From Massilia phyllostachyos (GTDB lineage: Bacteria > Pseudomonadota > Gammaproteobacteria > Burkholderiales > Burkholderiaceae_D), in contig NZ_JAJNOC010000005.1 in NCBI RefSeq assembly GCF_021044825.1, positions 186,001 to 250,000 of the forward strand: a stretch of DNA of 64,000 nt, written 5' to 3'. Positions 17,912 to 26,942 of this stretch are shown here, piece after piece (position 1 is the first letter of the stretch; each line of letters begins with the position of its first letter). Under the pieces are notes generated by a model. The model was not told the DNA's origin. It searched no databases and saw only the letters and a program-made list of their open reading frames with translations. The translations under genes and the position numbers were made by a program.

Positions 17912-18463
17912 CTAGAAAAGCGGCTTGCCGAGGCAGACTGATACGGGATTGTCGACGTACTTGCCCCATGCTGGCGCTTCCGCGTAGCCGTGGCGGCGGT
18001 AGAAATCCACCGCGCGCGTGTTGATGCGGCGCGTGGACAAGCGCACTTCGGCGTAGCCGAGTCGGGCGGCATGCGCTTCCAGCGCAGCCAACAGCGGTGC
18101 GCCCGCGCCGCTGCCGGCGCGCGCATACATGCGCTTGATTTCGCCGACGTCGCCTTCCAGCGGCCGCAGCGCGCCGCAGCCCAGCGCAGTGCCGTCTTCC
18201 GCGCGCGCGATCAGGAACACGGCGCGCGGGCCGCGCACATCGTCCGCGTCGAACGACGAGGCGCCGCTATCGCCCGTGATCGCAGCCAGCGCCGCATCGA
18301 GTTCCGCGATGAGCGGCCCGACGAGTGTGTGAAAAATTCGTCTATGGCTGCGTTGCCTCGTCTCGCCGTACGAGTGTACTGTCTTCGACTCCGCGCCTTG
18401 CCATAGCCGTTTTTTCACACCCTCGACGTCCGGGCTGCCGGGATCGATGGGCGCGACCTCCAT
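17912..18463 (-). CDS. GNAT-family N-acetyltransferase with an in-frame repeat insertion
   Basis: The product is 183 residues from the ATG at 18463; a GTG directly upstream is an alternative. GNAT features are present: a beta strand RAVFLIARAEDGTALGCGAL, the acetyl-CoA pyrophosphate loop in MYARAGSGAGAPLLAALEAHA, and the late strand AVDFYRRHGYAEAPAWG. Residues 14-47 are encoded by a 102-bp palindromic repeat (18323-18424), which keeps the frame and adds a basic stretch (VKKRLWQG...SHRRIFHTL) near the N-terminus. Without it the protein would be about 149 residues, closer to small GNAT enzymes. It starts 7 bp after the tex stop. The acceptor substrate is unknown. Confidence 0.82.
   Translation of the reverse strand: MEVAPIDPGSPDVEGVKKRLWQGAESKTVHSYGETRQRSHRRIFHTLVGPLIAELDAALAAITGDSGASSFDADDVRGPRAVFLIARAEDGTALGCGALRPLEGDVGEIKRMYARAGSGAGAPLLAALEAHAARLGYAEVRLSTRRINTRAVDFYRRHGYAEAPAWGKYVDNPVSVCLGKPLF
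18323..18424. repeat. 102-bp palindromic element (family B) inside the GNAT gene
   Basis: The ends form an imperfect terminal inverted repeat: GAGTGTGTGAAAAATTCGTC on the plus strand and GAGGGTGTGAAAAAACGGCT on the minus strand, both followed by ATGGC. The length is 34 codons exactly. A shortened 52-bp copy with the same ends lies at 24212-24263. Confidence 0.85.
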
Positions 18464-18470
18464 CACCCGA

Positions 18471-20825
18471 TTACTTCTTCAGCTTCGCAAACGCCGCCAT
18501 CATCGCGCCGCCCGCCGCTGCCGGCGCCGCCTTTTCCTGGCGCTGATGCTGCCCCATACGCTTGCGGTCGTCGCGGTCGCCGCGCTGTTGCGGCTGGGCG
18601 CCAGGCTGCGGCGCCGCATCGGTCAGGCGCATGGTGAGCGCGATGCGCTTGCGCTTGGCGTCGACTTCCAGCACCTTCACCTTGACCACCTGGCCGGCCT
18701 TGACCACCGTGTGCGGATCCTTCACGAAGGTGTTCGACAGCGCCGAGATGTGCACCAGCCCATCCTGGTGCACGCCGATGTCGACAAAGGCGCCGAAGGC
18801 CGCGACGTTGGTCACCACGCCTTCCAGGATCATGTCCGGACGCAGGTCGGAAATCTCTTCCACGCCTTCCTTGAAGGTCGCGGTGGTGAATTCCGGACGT
18901 GGGTCGCGCCCCGGCTTTTCCAGCTCCTTCAGGATGTCGCTCACGGTCGGCACGCCGAATTTTTCGTCCGCATACTTTGCAGGATTCAGCGACTTGATCA
19001 GCGCGGCGTCGCCGATCACGGCCTTCATCTCGCGCTTGATGTCGCCCAGGATGCGCTCGACCACCGGATACGATTCCGGGTGCACCGCCGACGCGTCCAG
19101 CGGGTTCTCGCCATTCATCACGCGCAGGAAGCCGGCCGCCTGCTCGAAGGTCTTGTCGCCCAGCCGCGGCACCGCCTTCAAGGCGGCACGCGATGCGAAC
19201 GCGCCCTTCATGTCGCGGTAAGTCACGATGCTCTGCGCCACGCTCGAGGACAGGCCCGACACGCGCGCCAGCAGCGGCGCCGAGGCGGTGTTCACGTCCA
19301 CGCCGACCGCGTTCACGCAATCCTCGACCACCGCGTCGAGCGAGCGCGCGAGCTGGGTCTGCGAGACGTCGTGCTGGTACTGGCCGACGCCGATACTCTT
19401 CGGATCGATCTTCACCAGTTCCGCCAGCGGATCCTGCAGGCGGCGCGCGATCGAGACCGCGCCGCGGATCGAGACGTCCAGGTCCGGCAGTTCGCGCGAG
19501 GCGAATTCGGAGGCCGAATACACCGAGGCGCCGGCTTCCGACACGACGATCTTGGTCAGCTTCAGTTCCGGACGCGCCTTGATCAGGTCCGCGGCCAGCT
19601 TGTCGGTCTCGCGCGAAGCGGTGCCGTTGCCGATCGAGACCAGCGACACGTTGTGCTTGGCCGCCAGCTGGCCCAGCACGTGCAGCGAGCCGTCCCAGTC
19701 GTTCCTCGGCTGGTGCGGGTAGATGGTGGCGGTGTCGACCACCTTGCCGGTGGCGTCGACCACGGCGACTTTCACGCCGGTGCGCAGGCCCGGGTCCAGG
19801 CCCATGGTGGCGCGCGGGCCGGCCGGCGCGGCCAGCAGCAGCGCCTTCAGGTTGCGCGCGAAGACGTTGATGGCGTCGCCCTCGGCCTTGTCGCGCAGCG
19901 CGCCCATCAACTCGGTCTCGATGTAGACGGAGCTCTTCACGCGCCAGGTCCAGCGTGCGGTATCCAGCAGCCATTTGTCGGCCGGACGGGCGGCGGACTT
20001 GATGCCGAAGGCGGCGCAGATGCGGCTTTCGCACGGATTGTGCGGGGCATCCCACTTCGGTTTTTCAAGCTCGGTATCGAGGCGCAGGTTCACGTCAAGC
20101 ACACCTTCGCGGCGGCCGCGCATCAGCGCCAGCGCGCGGTGGGAAGGCACGGTGGAAAGCGTCTCCGAATAATCGAAGTAGTCGGCGAACTTCTCGCCTT
20201 CCTCCTCCTTGCCGGCGACGACCTTCGATTCGACCACGCCGTGCTCCTGCACGTATTCGCGCAGCGATTGCAGCAGCGCCGCGTCCTCGGCGAAGCGCTC
20301 CATCAGGATCTGGCGCGCGCCGTCCAACGCCGCCTTGGCGTCCACCACGCCCGGGTTGGCGCCGCCATCCGCATTGGTGAAGGCTTCGCGCAGGTAGCTT
20401 GCCGCCACCGCGTCCGGATCGAGCGACGGGTCGGCCAGCAAGGAATCCGCCAGCGGCGCCAGGCCCGCCTCGATCGCGATCTGCGCCTTGGTGCGGCGCT
20501 TCTGTTTATAGGGCAGGTAGAGGTCTTCGAGACGGGTCTTGTCCTCGGCCAGCGCGATCGACTGCATCAGTTCCGGCGTCATCTTGTTCTGCTCGGTGAT
20601 CGAGGCGACGATCGCGGCGCGGCGGTCTTCGAGCTCGCGCAGGTAGCGCAGGCGTTCTTCCAGCAGGCGCAGCTGGATGTCGTCGAGTCCGCCGGTGGCT
20701 TCCTTGCGGTAGCGCGCGATGAAGGGGACGGTGGCGCCTTCGTCGAGCAGGGCGACGGCGGCGGCAACCTGGGCCGGTTTGGCGGACAGTTCGATGGCTA
20801 GGCGTTGTTCGATGGATGGCAGCAT
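18471..20825 (-). CDS. tex: Tex-family RNA-binding transcription accessory protein
   Basis: The product is 784 residues from the ATG at 20825 ([20 protein letters not shown]). The order is canonical: Tex N-terminal helical domain ([17 protein letters not shown]) to about 190, a YqgF/RNase H-like domain at about 320-450 ([18 protein letters not shown]), helix-hairpin-helix repeats at about 480-560 ([19 protein letters not shown]), and an S1 RNA-binding domain at about 660-730 ([20 protein letters not shown]). The tail is Gln/Arg/Ala rich. Tex binds nucleic acid and affects transcription. It is convergent with nothing and is followed at once by the GNAT gene. Confidence 0.95.
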   Translation of the reverse strand: MLPSIEQRLAIELSAKPAQVAAAVALLDEGATVPFIARYRKEATGGLDDIQLRLLEERLRYLRELEDRRAAIVASITEQNKMTPELMQSIALAEDKTRLEDLYLPYKQKRRTKAQIAIEAGLAPLADSLLADPSLDPDAVAASYLREAFTNADGGANPGVVDAKAALDGARQILMERFAEDAALLQSLREYVQEHGVVESKVVAGKEEEGEKFADYFDYSETLSTVPSHRALALMRGRREGVLDVNLRLDTELEKPKWDAPHNPCESRICAAFGIKSAARPADKWLLDTARWTWRVKSSVYIETELMGALRDKAEGDAINVFARNLKALLLAAPAGPRATMGLDPGLRTGVKVAVVDATGKVVDTATIYPHQPRNDWDGSLHVLGQLAAKHNVSLVSIGNGTASRETDKLAADLIKARPELKLTKIVVSEAGASVYSASEFASRELPDLDVSIRGAVSIARRLQDPLAELVKIDPKSIGVGQYQHDVSQTQLARSLDAVVEDCVNAVGVDVNTASAPLLARVSGLSSSVAQSIVTYRDMKGAFASRAALKAVPRLGDKTFEQAAGFLRVMNGENPLDASAVHPESYPVVERILGDIKREMKAVIGDAALIKSLNPAKYADEKFGVPTVSDILKELEKPGRDPRPEFTTATFKEGVEEISDLRPDMILEGVVTNVAAFGAFVDIGVHQDGLVHISALSNTFVKDPHTVVKAGQVVKVKVLEVDAKRKRIALTMRLTDAAPQPGAQPQQRGDRDDRKRMGQHQRQEKAAPAAAGGAMMAAFAKLKK

Positions 20826-21070
20826 GTGTGGTTCAGAAGTGAAGCGGGAGGTCAAGCGAACAATGATGGTGCAAACGCGGACGATGCGCCAGTCTTGACA
20901 GGCACACCCCGATCATGCGAGAACAGAAGGTTGAACAAACGAACACGGCGCTGCTCCAGGATGGAGCAGACAAGAAGTGCTCGCTAAGTGCGATTCCGAA
21001 CAAAACGGAAGTGTCCGGATGACGGATAATGTTCGTTATTGTCGTTTTTAATACAGACACACGAGACCCA

Positions 21071-24000
21071 ATGCACACAGTCGATTATCAGCGCGAGAAC
21101 GCCAGCGATGCACCCACCGCCCGCGCTCCCGCACGCGCTCCCGCCTTGCCCGCGCCGGTGGTGAGCTGGTTGCAAAGGGTCGAAGCCGCGGCGCATCCGC
21201 AGCCCAGGATCACCGACGAGGTCGCCGATCCGAAGGCGGTCCAGTACAAATTCGTCTACGTGATGGCGCCCACCAGTGGCGGCCGCCACGTCGCCATCTG
21301 CCTGTGCAAGGCGCGCCTGCGGCCGAACGGCGACGTCGCCGCCGCCAGCCCGGTGAGCGAAGTGTTCTCGCTGCTGTCGGCCCCGCCCGCCTACCTGGAA
21401 GGCGACGACGTCGACCTGGTGCGCTTCTTCATCGCCATGCGCAGCGGCTCGGCCCAGGGCACCAGCGCGACCGAACCGAAAGGCAAAGTCGGCGCCATCC
21501 TGCTGCAGATGCTGCTCGAGCAGGGCAAGCTGCTGTGGGCGAACTCCTGGTCCGACATGGCCAACGGCCTGGTGTATCCGCTGCAGGCCGGCCCGACCCG
21601 CCTGGCCAGCCTGGCCTGGCGCGACGAAGGCCGCGTGGCCAAGCTCGGCTGGTCGGTGGAGCCGGCCAAGGGCGCGACCCACAGCGGCGCCGACCTGATC
21701 GACTACATGCTGCCGACCGACCCGCCGTGGTATATCGACAACCTGTCGATCGGCCCGCTGGAACTGAATCGCGGCGGCATCGACATTTCGCTGGCCGAAC
21801 TGCAGGCGCTGGTGGCGCAAGCTCCCACGCTCACCGGCACCGACAAGAAGCGCGTCTCGCAGCTGCTGCTGGCGCACGGCCTGCAGCAATTGATGCCGCT
21901 GCCGCAGCCGCTGACCCAGCGCCTGCGTAATGATGTAAAACCAATTCCGCACCTGCTGCTGGAGTCGGTGCAGCTGGCCGACGGCGGCGCGCCGCGCTGG
22001 CACGACTACGCCGTGCTGGCCTACGACTACGACGGCCAGCGCGTCTCCTTCGACCCGGCCCAGCGCGTGGTGCGCCAGATCGGCGACGTTACCGAAGTCA
22101 TCGAACGCGATCCGAAGGCCGAGTCCGAGGCGCTCAACAAGCTGAACGAGATGGGCTTCCGCAAGCCCGTCACCGCGCCTTTCAATGCGATGCCCGGCGC
22201 CCTGGTGCTGGACAGCCAGGCGCACTGGCTGCGCTTCGCCGAGGGCGACCTCGATGCGCTGTCCGACGCCGGCTGGCATGTGCAGAAGTCCGCCAAGTAC
22301 CGCTACGACACGGTCGCGGTCGAGGACTGGTATGCCGACATTGACGAACCGATCGAGGCCGGCAATGCCTGGTTCGAGCTGGAGCTCGGCATCGTGGTGG
22401 CGCGCAAGCGCGTGCCGCTGCTGCCGGTGCTGGTGCAGCTGATCCGCAGCGCCCCGGCCGACTTCGACCCGGCCGTGCTGGCCGCCCATGCCGAAGGCGA
22501 CCAGATGCTGGCCAGCTTGCCGGACGGCGTGCGCGTGGCGCTGCCGTGGGGCCGCCTGAAACCGATCCTGGCGACCCTCGGTGAGCTCTACTTCAACGAC
22601 AAGATCAAGGCGCGCATGCGCATGTCGACCCTCGATGCGGCGCGCCTGGAAGACCTGGCGCGCGGCCTCGAGCTGCGCTGGACCGGCGGCGAGCGCCTGC
22701 GCGAAACCGGCCGCAAGCTGAGCCAGTTCGGCGCGGTGAAGAAGGTCGAGCCGCCGAAGGGCCTGCAGGCCACCCTGCGCGACTACCAGCTCGACGGCCT
22801 GTCGTGGATGCAGTTCCTGCGCGAGTACGACCTGGGCGGCATCCTGGCCGACGACATGGGCCTTGGCAAGACCGTGCAGACCATCGCCCACATCCTGATC
22901 GAAAAGGAAGCCGGGCGCCTGACCAGCCCGGCTCTGGTGATCGCCCCGACCAGCCTGATGACCAACTGGTTCGACGAAGCCGCGCGCTTCGCGCCGAGCC
23001 TGAAGGTGCTGCTCCTGCAGGGCAAGGAGCGCGTCGACCTGTTCGACCAGATCAAGGACGCCGACATCGTCCTGACCACCTACGCGCTGCTGCCGCGCGA
23101 CGAAGAGAAGCTGCGCGAGCACCACTATCACCTGGTGATCCTGGACGAATCGCACTACATCAAGAACACCCGCTCCAAGGCGGCGCAGACGGCCGGCTCG
23201 CTCAGCGCCAGCCACCGCCTGTGCCTGTCCGGCACGCCGCTGGAAAACCACCTGGGCGAACTGTGGTCGCAGTTCCACTTCCTGCTGCCGGGCCTCTTGG
23301 GCGACGAGAAGACCTTCAACAACCAGTTCCGCCACCCGATCGAACGCCAGGACGACACGGTGCGCCGCACCCTGCTGAGCCGCCGCATCAAGCCCTTCCT
23401 GCTGCGCCGTACCAAGGATCACGTGGCCAAGGAACTGCCGGAGAAGACCGAGATGGTGCGCCGCATCGAGCTCTCCGGTCCGCAGCGCGACCTGTACGAG
23501 ACCGTGCGCCTGGCGATGGACAAGAAGGTGCGCGAGGAGATCGACCGCAAGGGCGTGGCGCGCAGCCAGATCGTCATCCTGGAGGCGCTGCTGAAGCTGC
23601 GCCAGGTCTGCTGCGACCCGCGCCTGGTGAAGGCGATGCCGGCCAAGAAGAACTCGGCGCCGGTATCGGCCAAGCTGGCCGACCTGATGCAGATGGTCGA
23701 AGACCTGCTGCAGGAAGGCCGCAAGATCCTGGTGTTCTCGCAGTTCACCAGCATGCTGTTCCTGATCGAGGAAGAGTTGGCTGCGCGCGGCATCCACTAC
23801 GCGCTGCTCACCGGCGAAACCCGCGACCGCTCGGCCCAGGTCGCCGCCTTCCAGCAAGGCGCGGTGCCGATCTTCCTGATCAGCCTGAAAGCCGGCGGCG
23901 TCGGCCTGAACCTCACCGCGGCCGACACCGTGATCCACTACGATCCGTGGTGGAACCCGGCGGCCGAAAACCAGGCCACCGACCGCGCCTGGCGTATCGG

Positions 24001-24190
24001 GCAGGATAAACCCGTGTTCGTCTACAAGCTGATCGCGAAGGGCACGCTGGAAGAGAAGATCCAGCTGCTGCAGCAGAAGAAGTCGGAGCTGGCGCAGTCG
24101 ATCCTGTCGGAAGGCGAATCGCAGAAGATGGCGCTGACGCAGGAAGACCTGCAGGCGATCTTCGCGCCGCTGGAAGACAACGCCTCATAA
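21071..24190 (+). CDS. SNF2-family DEAD/DEAH-box helicase-like ATPase
   Basis: The product is 1039 residues from the ATG at 21071; an in-frame ATG at 21029 is possible. The N-terminal 560 residues are not a standard named domain in my reading. The SNF2 ATPase core begins near residue 575 (LQATLRDYQLDGLSWMQFL). It has Walker A DDMGLGKT at about 594-601, a DESH box in place of DEAH/DEAQ near 691, SGTPLENHLGELW, and the C-lobe motifs LISLKAGGVGLNLTAAD and DRAWRIGQ. SNF2 proteins translocate on duplex DNA and remodel bound proteins such as RNA polymerase. It is divergent from tex. Specific role unknown. Confidence 0.92.
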   Translation: MHTVDYQRENASDAPTARAPARAPALPAPVVSWLQRVEAAAHPQPRITDEVADPKAVQYKFVYVMAPTSGGRHVAICLCKARLRPNGDVAAASPVSEVFSLLSAPPAYLEGDDVDLVRFFIAMRSGSAQGTSATEPKGKVGAILLQMLLEQGKLLWANSWSDMANGLVYPLQAGPTRLASLAWRDEGRVAKLGWSVEPAKGATHSGADLIDYMLPTDPPWYIDNLSIGPLELNRGGIDISLAELQALVAQAPTLTGTDKKRVSQLLLAHGLQQLMPLPQPLTQRLRNDVKPIPHLLLESVQLADGGAPRWHDYAVLAYDYDGQRVSFDPAQRVVRQIGDVTEVIERDPKAESEALNKLNEMGFRKPVTAPFNAMPGALVLDSQAHWLRFAEGDLDALSDAGWHVQKSAKYRYDTVAVEDWYADIDEPIEAGNAWFELELGIVVARKRVPLLPVLVQLIRSAPADFDPAVLAAHAEGDQMLASLPDGVRVALPWGRLKPILATLGELYFNDKIKARMRMSTLDAARLEDLARGLELRWTGGERLRETGRKLSQFGAVKKVEPPKGLQATLRDYQLDGLSWMQFLREYDLGGILADDMGLGKTVQTIAHILIEKEAGRLTSPALVIAPTSLMTNWFDEAARFAPSLKVLLLQGKERVDLFDQIKDADIVLTTYALLPRDEEKLREHHYHLVILDESHYIKNTRSKAAQTAGSLSASHRLCLSGTPLENHLGELWSQFHFLLPGLLGDEKTFNNQFRHPIERQDDTVRRTLLSRRIKPFLLRRTKDHVAKELPEKTEMVRRIELSGPQRDLYETVRLAMDKKVREEIDRKGVARSQIVILEALLKLRQVCCDPRLVKAMPAKKNSAPVSAKLADLMQMVEDLLQEGRKILVFSQFTSMLFLIEEELAARGIHYALLTGETRDRSAQVAAFQQGAVPIFLISLKAGGVGLNLTAADTVIHYDPWWNPAAENQATDRAWRIGQDKPVFVYKLIAKGTLEEKIQLLQQKKSELAQSILSEGESQKMALTQEDLQAIFAPLEDNAS

Positions 24191-24211
24191 ATCGAAGTCG
24201 CGTTTTTCGTA

Positions 24212-24263
24212 GAGGGTGTGAAAAAACGGCCATCGCAGCCATGGACGAATTTTTCACACCCTC
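24212..24263. repeat. 52-bp copy of the family B palindromic element
   Basis: This copy has the same ends as 18323-18424 (GAGGGTGTGAAAAAACGG and GAGGGTGTGAAAAATTCG on opposite strands) but lacks the inner part, leaving a compact hairpin. It lies 21 bp after the SNF2 stop codon and directly abuts a family C repeat. Confidence 0.8.
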
Positions 24264-24348
24264 GTAGGGTGGGCGGGTCCCCCGCCCACGCGGTGATAGT
24301 TGAATGATGAATTGCCGCGCAGGTGGATCATGCGTTCGCCCACCCTAC
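24264..24348. repeat. Dispersed inverted repeat, family C (GTAGGGTGGGC ends)
   Basis: The ends GTAGGGTGGGCG and CGCCCACCCTAC are perfect inverted copies around a variable centre that itself holds a GGGTCCCCCGCCC hairpin. A partial second copy occurs at 38733. Confidence 0.7.
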
Positions 24349-24380
24349 AAAAGCGATCAATCACGAGCAACATAAAGAAA

Positions 24381-24410
24381 AAGGGCGACTGGTTCTCACC
24401 AGCCGCCCTT
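24381..24410 (-). terminator. Terminator of the DUF3297 gene
   Basis: A long stem, AAGGGCG-a-CTGGT paired with ACCAG-c-CGCCCTT around a TCTC loop, is followed on the minus strand by a T-rich run. It lies 20 bp after the DUF3297 stop and may also end rightward transcripts. Confidence 0.75.
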
Positions 24411-24429
24411 CTTGTTGCGTCAATACGGA

Positions 24430-24678
24430 TTACTTGTAAAACGCCTCGACCTTGCCTTTCAGCTTGATCAGCATCGGCTTGCCCTTGCGGTCGAGCGTGC
24501 GGCCGGCGGCGACCTTGATCCAGCCTTCGCTGATGCAATACTCTTCCACGTCGTGGCGGTCCTTGTCGTTGAAGCGGATGCCGATTTCGCGCTGGAAGAC
24601 GTCGCGGTCATGAAAAGGGCTGCTCGGGTCGATCGAGAGCCGGTCCGGGAGTTGGGGGAGGGAAGTGGTATCGTTCAT
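24430..24678 (-). CDS. DUF3297 family protein
   Basis: The product is 82 residues from the ATG at 24678 (MNDTTSLPQLPDRLSIDPSS). The sequence matches the small DUF3297 family throughout: PDRLSIDP at the start, EIGIRFNDKDRHDVEEYC in the middle, and a basic C-terminus ending GKVEAFYK. A longer frame extends upstream but its extra part has no family likeness and overlaps the divergent kinase promoter. Function is unknown; the basic character suggests nucleic acid binding but this is only a guess. Confidence 0.85.
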   Translation of the reverse strand: MNDTTSLPQLPDRLSIDPSSPFHDRDVFQREIGIRFNDKDRHDVEEYCISEGWIKVAAGRTLDRKGKPMLIKLKGKVEAFYK

Positions 24679-24820
24679 GAGGCGAATTATCCCCCAACTG
24701 CGCTCTCCGTGGCGCAAACTTGTGGTTAGAGGAAGCGCTCGCTTGTCTGTACAAACGGCCGGGCTGGGCGATATACTGCCCCACACCCTTTTGTCCATCG
24801 CCCACAGAAAGCGCTCCCCG

Positions 24821-25966
24821 ATGACCCGTCGCCCGGATGCATCCACCACCGCAGCAAGCCGGCACACGACGGGCGCCGGCATGGGCGAGCAGTTCCGCGT
24901 CATCGCCGAACTCGCCGGCGACATCGCCTTCAGCATCGACCTGCCCGCGCGCACGCTGCGCTACCTGAGCCCCGCCTTCACCGCCGTGTTCGGCCACGCG
25001 CCCGAGGCGCTGCAGGATGCGATCGACGGCGCCGGCGCGCTCGAAGCCCTCGGCCCGCTCGGCATGGTCCTCGCGGGCAGCATGGGTGCGCCAGGCGAAC
25101 GCACAAGCCAGGAAGTCGACATCCGCAACGCCGACGGCCACCCGGTCGGCCTGCAGGTAATCTCGACCCTCGTGCACGGCGACGATGGCGGCGAGTCGCT
25201 GGTGGGCCTGCTGCGCGACCTGACGCCGCAGCGCACCCACCTGGCCGACCAGCGCCGCTTCGCGAGCATGCTGAACCACGAATTCCGTACCCCGCTGGCC
25301 ACCATCGACGGCGCGGTGCAGCGCCTGGAAGCGACCGCGCACAACGCCGACGAGCCGACCCGCCAGCGTTATCGCAAGATCGCGGTGGCGACCGACCGCC
25401 TGATCGCGATGCTCGACGAATACCTGTCGCCGGACCGCATGGCGGCGATCGGCAAGGTGCGCCAACCGAACACGACCGCCCCGAACGAGCTGCTGGAAGG
25501 CGGCGCGGTCCAGGTGCGCGAAGCCGGACGCGAAGCGAAGATCGCGTCGAATGCGCAGGCGCTGGCATTGCGCGGCGAGCCGGAAGGCCTGCGCCTGGCA
25601 TTGAAGGTCCTGGTCGACAACGCGCTGCTGTATTCGCCGCCCGGCACCCGGGTCACGCTGGGCGCGCGCCGCAGCGGCAACGGCGTCGAATTCACGGTGC
25701 GCGACGAGGGCGAGGGCGTGCCGCCCGAGGACGTGGCATGCATCTTCGACAAGGGCTACCGCGGCCGCAATGCGGACGGCCTGCCGGGCAGCGGCCTGGG
25801 CCTGTACATGGCGCGCTCGATCGTCGACGTCCATGGCGGCATGCTGCGCCTGGCGGAGGGCGCCGGCGGGGCCGAATTCCGGCTCTGGCTGCCGGCGCTG
25901 GAAGATGGCGGACAACAACGACTTGCCTCATCCAGCCTCAGCAGTGATAATCGGAGCGATCAATAA
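24821..25966 (+). CDS. Soluble PAS sensor histidine kinase
   Basis: The product is 381 residues from the ATG at 24821 (MTRRPDASTTAASRHTTGAG). It has no signal peptide or membrane segment, so it senses a cytoplasmic cue. Residues 24-137 form a PAS-like domain (FRVIAELAGDIAFSID). The HisKA phosphoacceptor is His153 in LNHEFRTPLA. The HATPase domain has the N-box VDNALLYSPPG, the G1 box DEGEGVPPED and the G2 box GSGLGLYMARSIVDVHGG. The partner response regulator starts 12 bp downstream. Signal and targets are unknown. Confidence 0.93.
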   Translation: MTRRPDASTTAASRHTTGAGMGEQFRVIAELAGDIAFSIDLPARTLRYLSPAFTAVFGHAPEALQDAIDGAGALEALGPLGMVLAGSMGAPGERTSQEVDIRNADGHPVGLQVISTLVHGDDGGESLVGLLRDLTPQRTHLADQRRFASMLNHEFRTPLATIDGAVQRLEATAHNADEPTRQRYRKIAVATDRLIAMLDEYLSPDRMAAIGKVRQPNTTAPNELLEGGAVQVREAGREAKIASNAQALALRGEPEGLRLALKVLVDNALLYSPPGTRVTLGARRSGNGVEFTVRDEGEGVPPEDVACIFDKGYRGRNADGLPGSGLGLYMARSIVDVHGGMLRLAEGAGGAEFRLWLPALEDGGQQRLASSSLSSDNRSDQ

Positions 25967-25978
25967 CATGGCTCCCGC

Positions 25979-26659
25979 ATGACGCAGATACTGATTGTTG
26001 AAGACAATGGCGAATATGCAGACGACATGGCCGAGTTCCTGAGGGAGCTGGACCACGACGTCACGATCGCCAAGACCGCGAGCGAAATGTGGGCCGCGCT
26101 GACGCGCACCCCGGCCGCGGTCGTGGTGCTGGACCTCGGCCTGCCGGACGAGGACGGCTTCAACGTGATTCCGCGCATGCGCCAGCTGTATCCCGAGATC
26201 GGCCTGCTCGTATTGACGGGCCGCGTCGCCTTCGACCACCGCATCCTCGGCCTGCGCCTGGGCGCCGACCATTACCTGACGAAGCCGATCAAGTTCCCCG
26301 AACTGGCCGCCCACATCGAGGCCCTCGACCGCCGCGTGCGTCCCGCCGACCCTGCCCCCGCGCCGAGCAAGTGGACCCTGCGCGTGAGCGCGCGCCAGCT
26401 CGAGCTGGGCGGCAAGGTGATCGACCTGACCGAAAAGGAGTGCAACTTCCTGCACCTCCTGACCATCAACACCCGCCCCGTACCGCGCCAGGTGATCGTC
26501 GCCGGCATGGGCGGCGAAGACCCCGACGCCAGCCGCCGCGTCGACATGCTGGTCTACCGCCTGCGCAAGAAAGCCCGCTCCGGCCTCGGCCAGGACCTCC
26601 CCCTGCGCAGCGCCTACGGCGAAGGCTACAGCCTCTCCGCCGGCTTCACCCTCGCCTGA
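25979..26659 (+). CDS. OmpR-family response regulator
   Basis: The product is 226 residues. The receiver domain has the acidic pair Glu8/Asp9, the phosphoacceptor Asp52 in VVLDLGLPDEDGF, the switch Thr in LLVLTGR and the conserved Lys in YLTKPIKF. A Pro/Ala linker (DPAPAPSK) leads to a winged-helix Trans_reg_C DNA-binding domain ending RSAYGEGYSL. It forms an operon with the kinase 12 bp upstream. The stop codon is embedded in the first REP hairpin (CTGACCCC/GGGGTCAG). Confidence 0.93.
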   Translation: MTQILIVEDNGEYADDMAEFLRELDHDVTIAKTASEMWAALTRTPAAVVVLDLGLPDEDGFNVIPRMRQLYPEIGLLVLTGRVAFDHRILGLRLGADHYLTKPIKFPELAAHIEALDRRVRPADPAPAPSKWTLRVSARQLELGGKVIDLTEKECNFLHLLTINTRPVPRQVIVAGMGGEDPDASRRVDMLVYRLRKKARSGLGQDLPLRSAYGEGYSLSAGFTLA

Positions 26660-26900
26660 CCCCAACCCTGGGGTCAGAGTCGAATTATTGAGCAATTGCC
26701 AAAATTTGCCCGATTTCCAATTAGGGTCAGAGTCAAATTATTGAGCAATTGCTCTGAAATTTAATAGGGTCGGAGTCGAATTGTTGGGCAATTGACCAGA
26801 GTCTCCCATTCCCATGCCCATGATTTGGCGAGCTCAACCATAATTGGGGACAGAGTCAACCGTATTTCGACGACCCTTGAGATTAATTGGGGACAGAGTA
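26656..26900. repeat. Left REP array of the RAYT cassette (five copies)
   Basis: Three type 1 copies carry GGGTCAGAGTCGAATT-like sequence ending in GAGCAATTG (26670-26700, 26722-26752, 26765-26796). Two type 2 copies carry TAATTGGGGACAGAGT (26841-26858, 26883-26900). All point the same way. The first copy opens with a hairpin CTGACCCC-aaccct-GGGGTCAG that overlaps the response regulator stop codon. Confidence 0.85.
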
Positions 26901-26942
26901 AAGTTTCTCGGCTAAAATAACTGCTCAACTTTTGAGCATGCC

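Noticed and set aside
21029..21070. Longer N-terminus for the SNF2 protein from an ATG at 21029
   Set aside because: The extra 14 residues are hydrophobic and unlike the following sequence; the ATG at 21071 is the better guess, though not certain.
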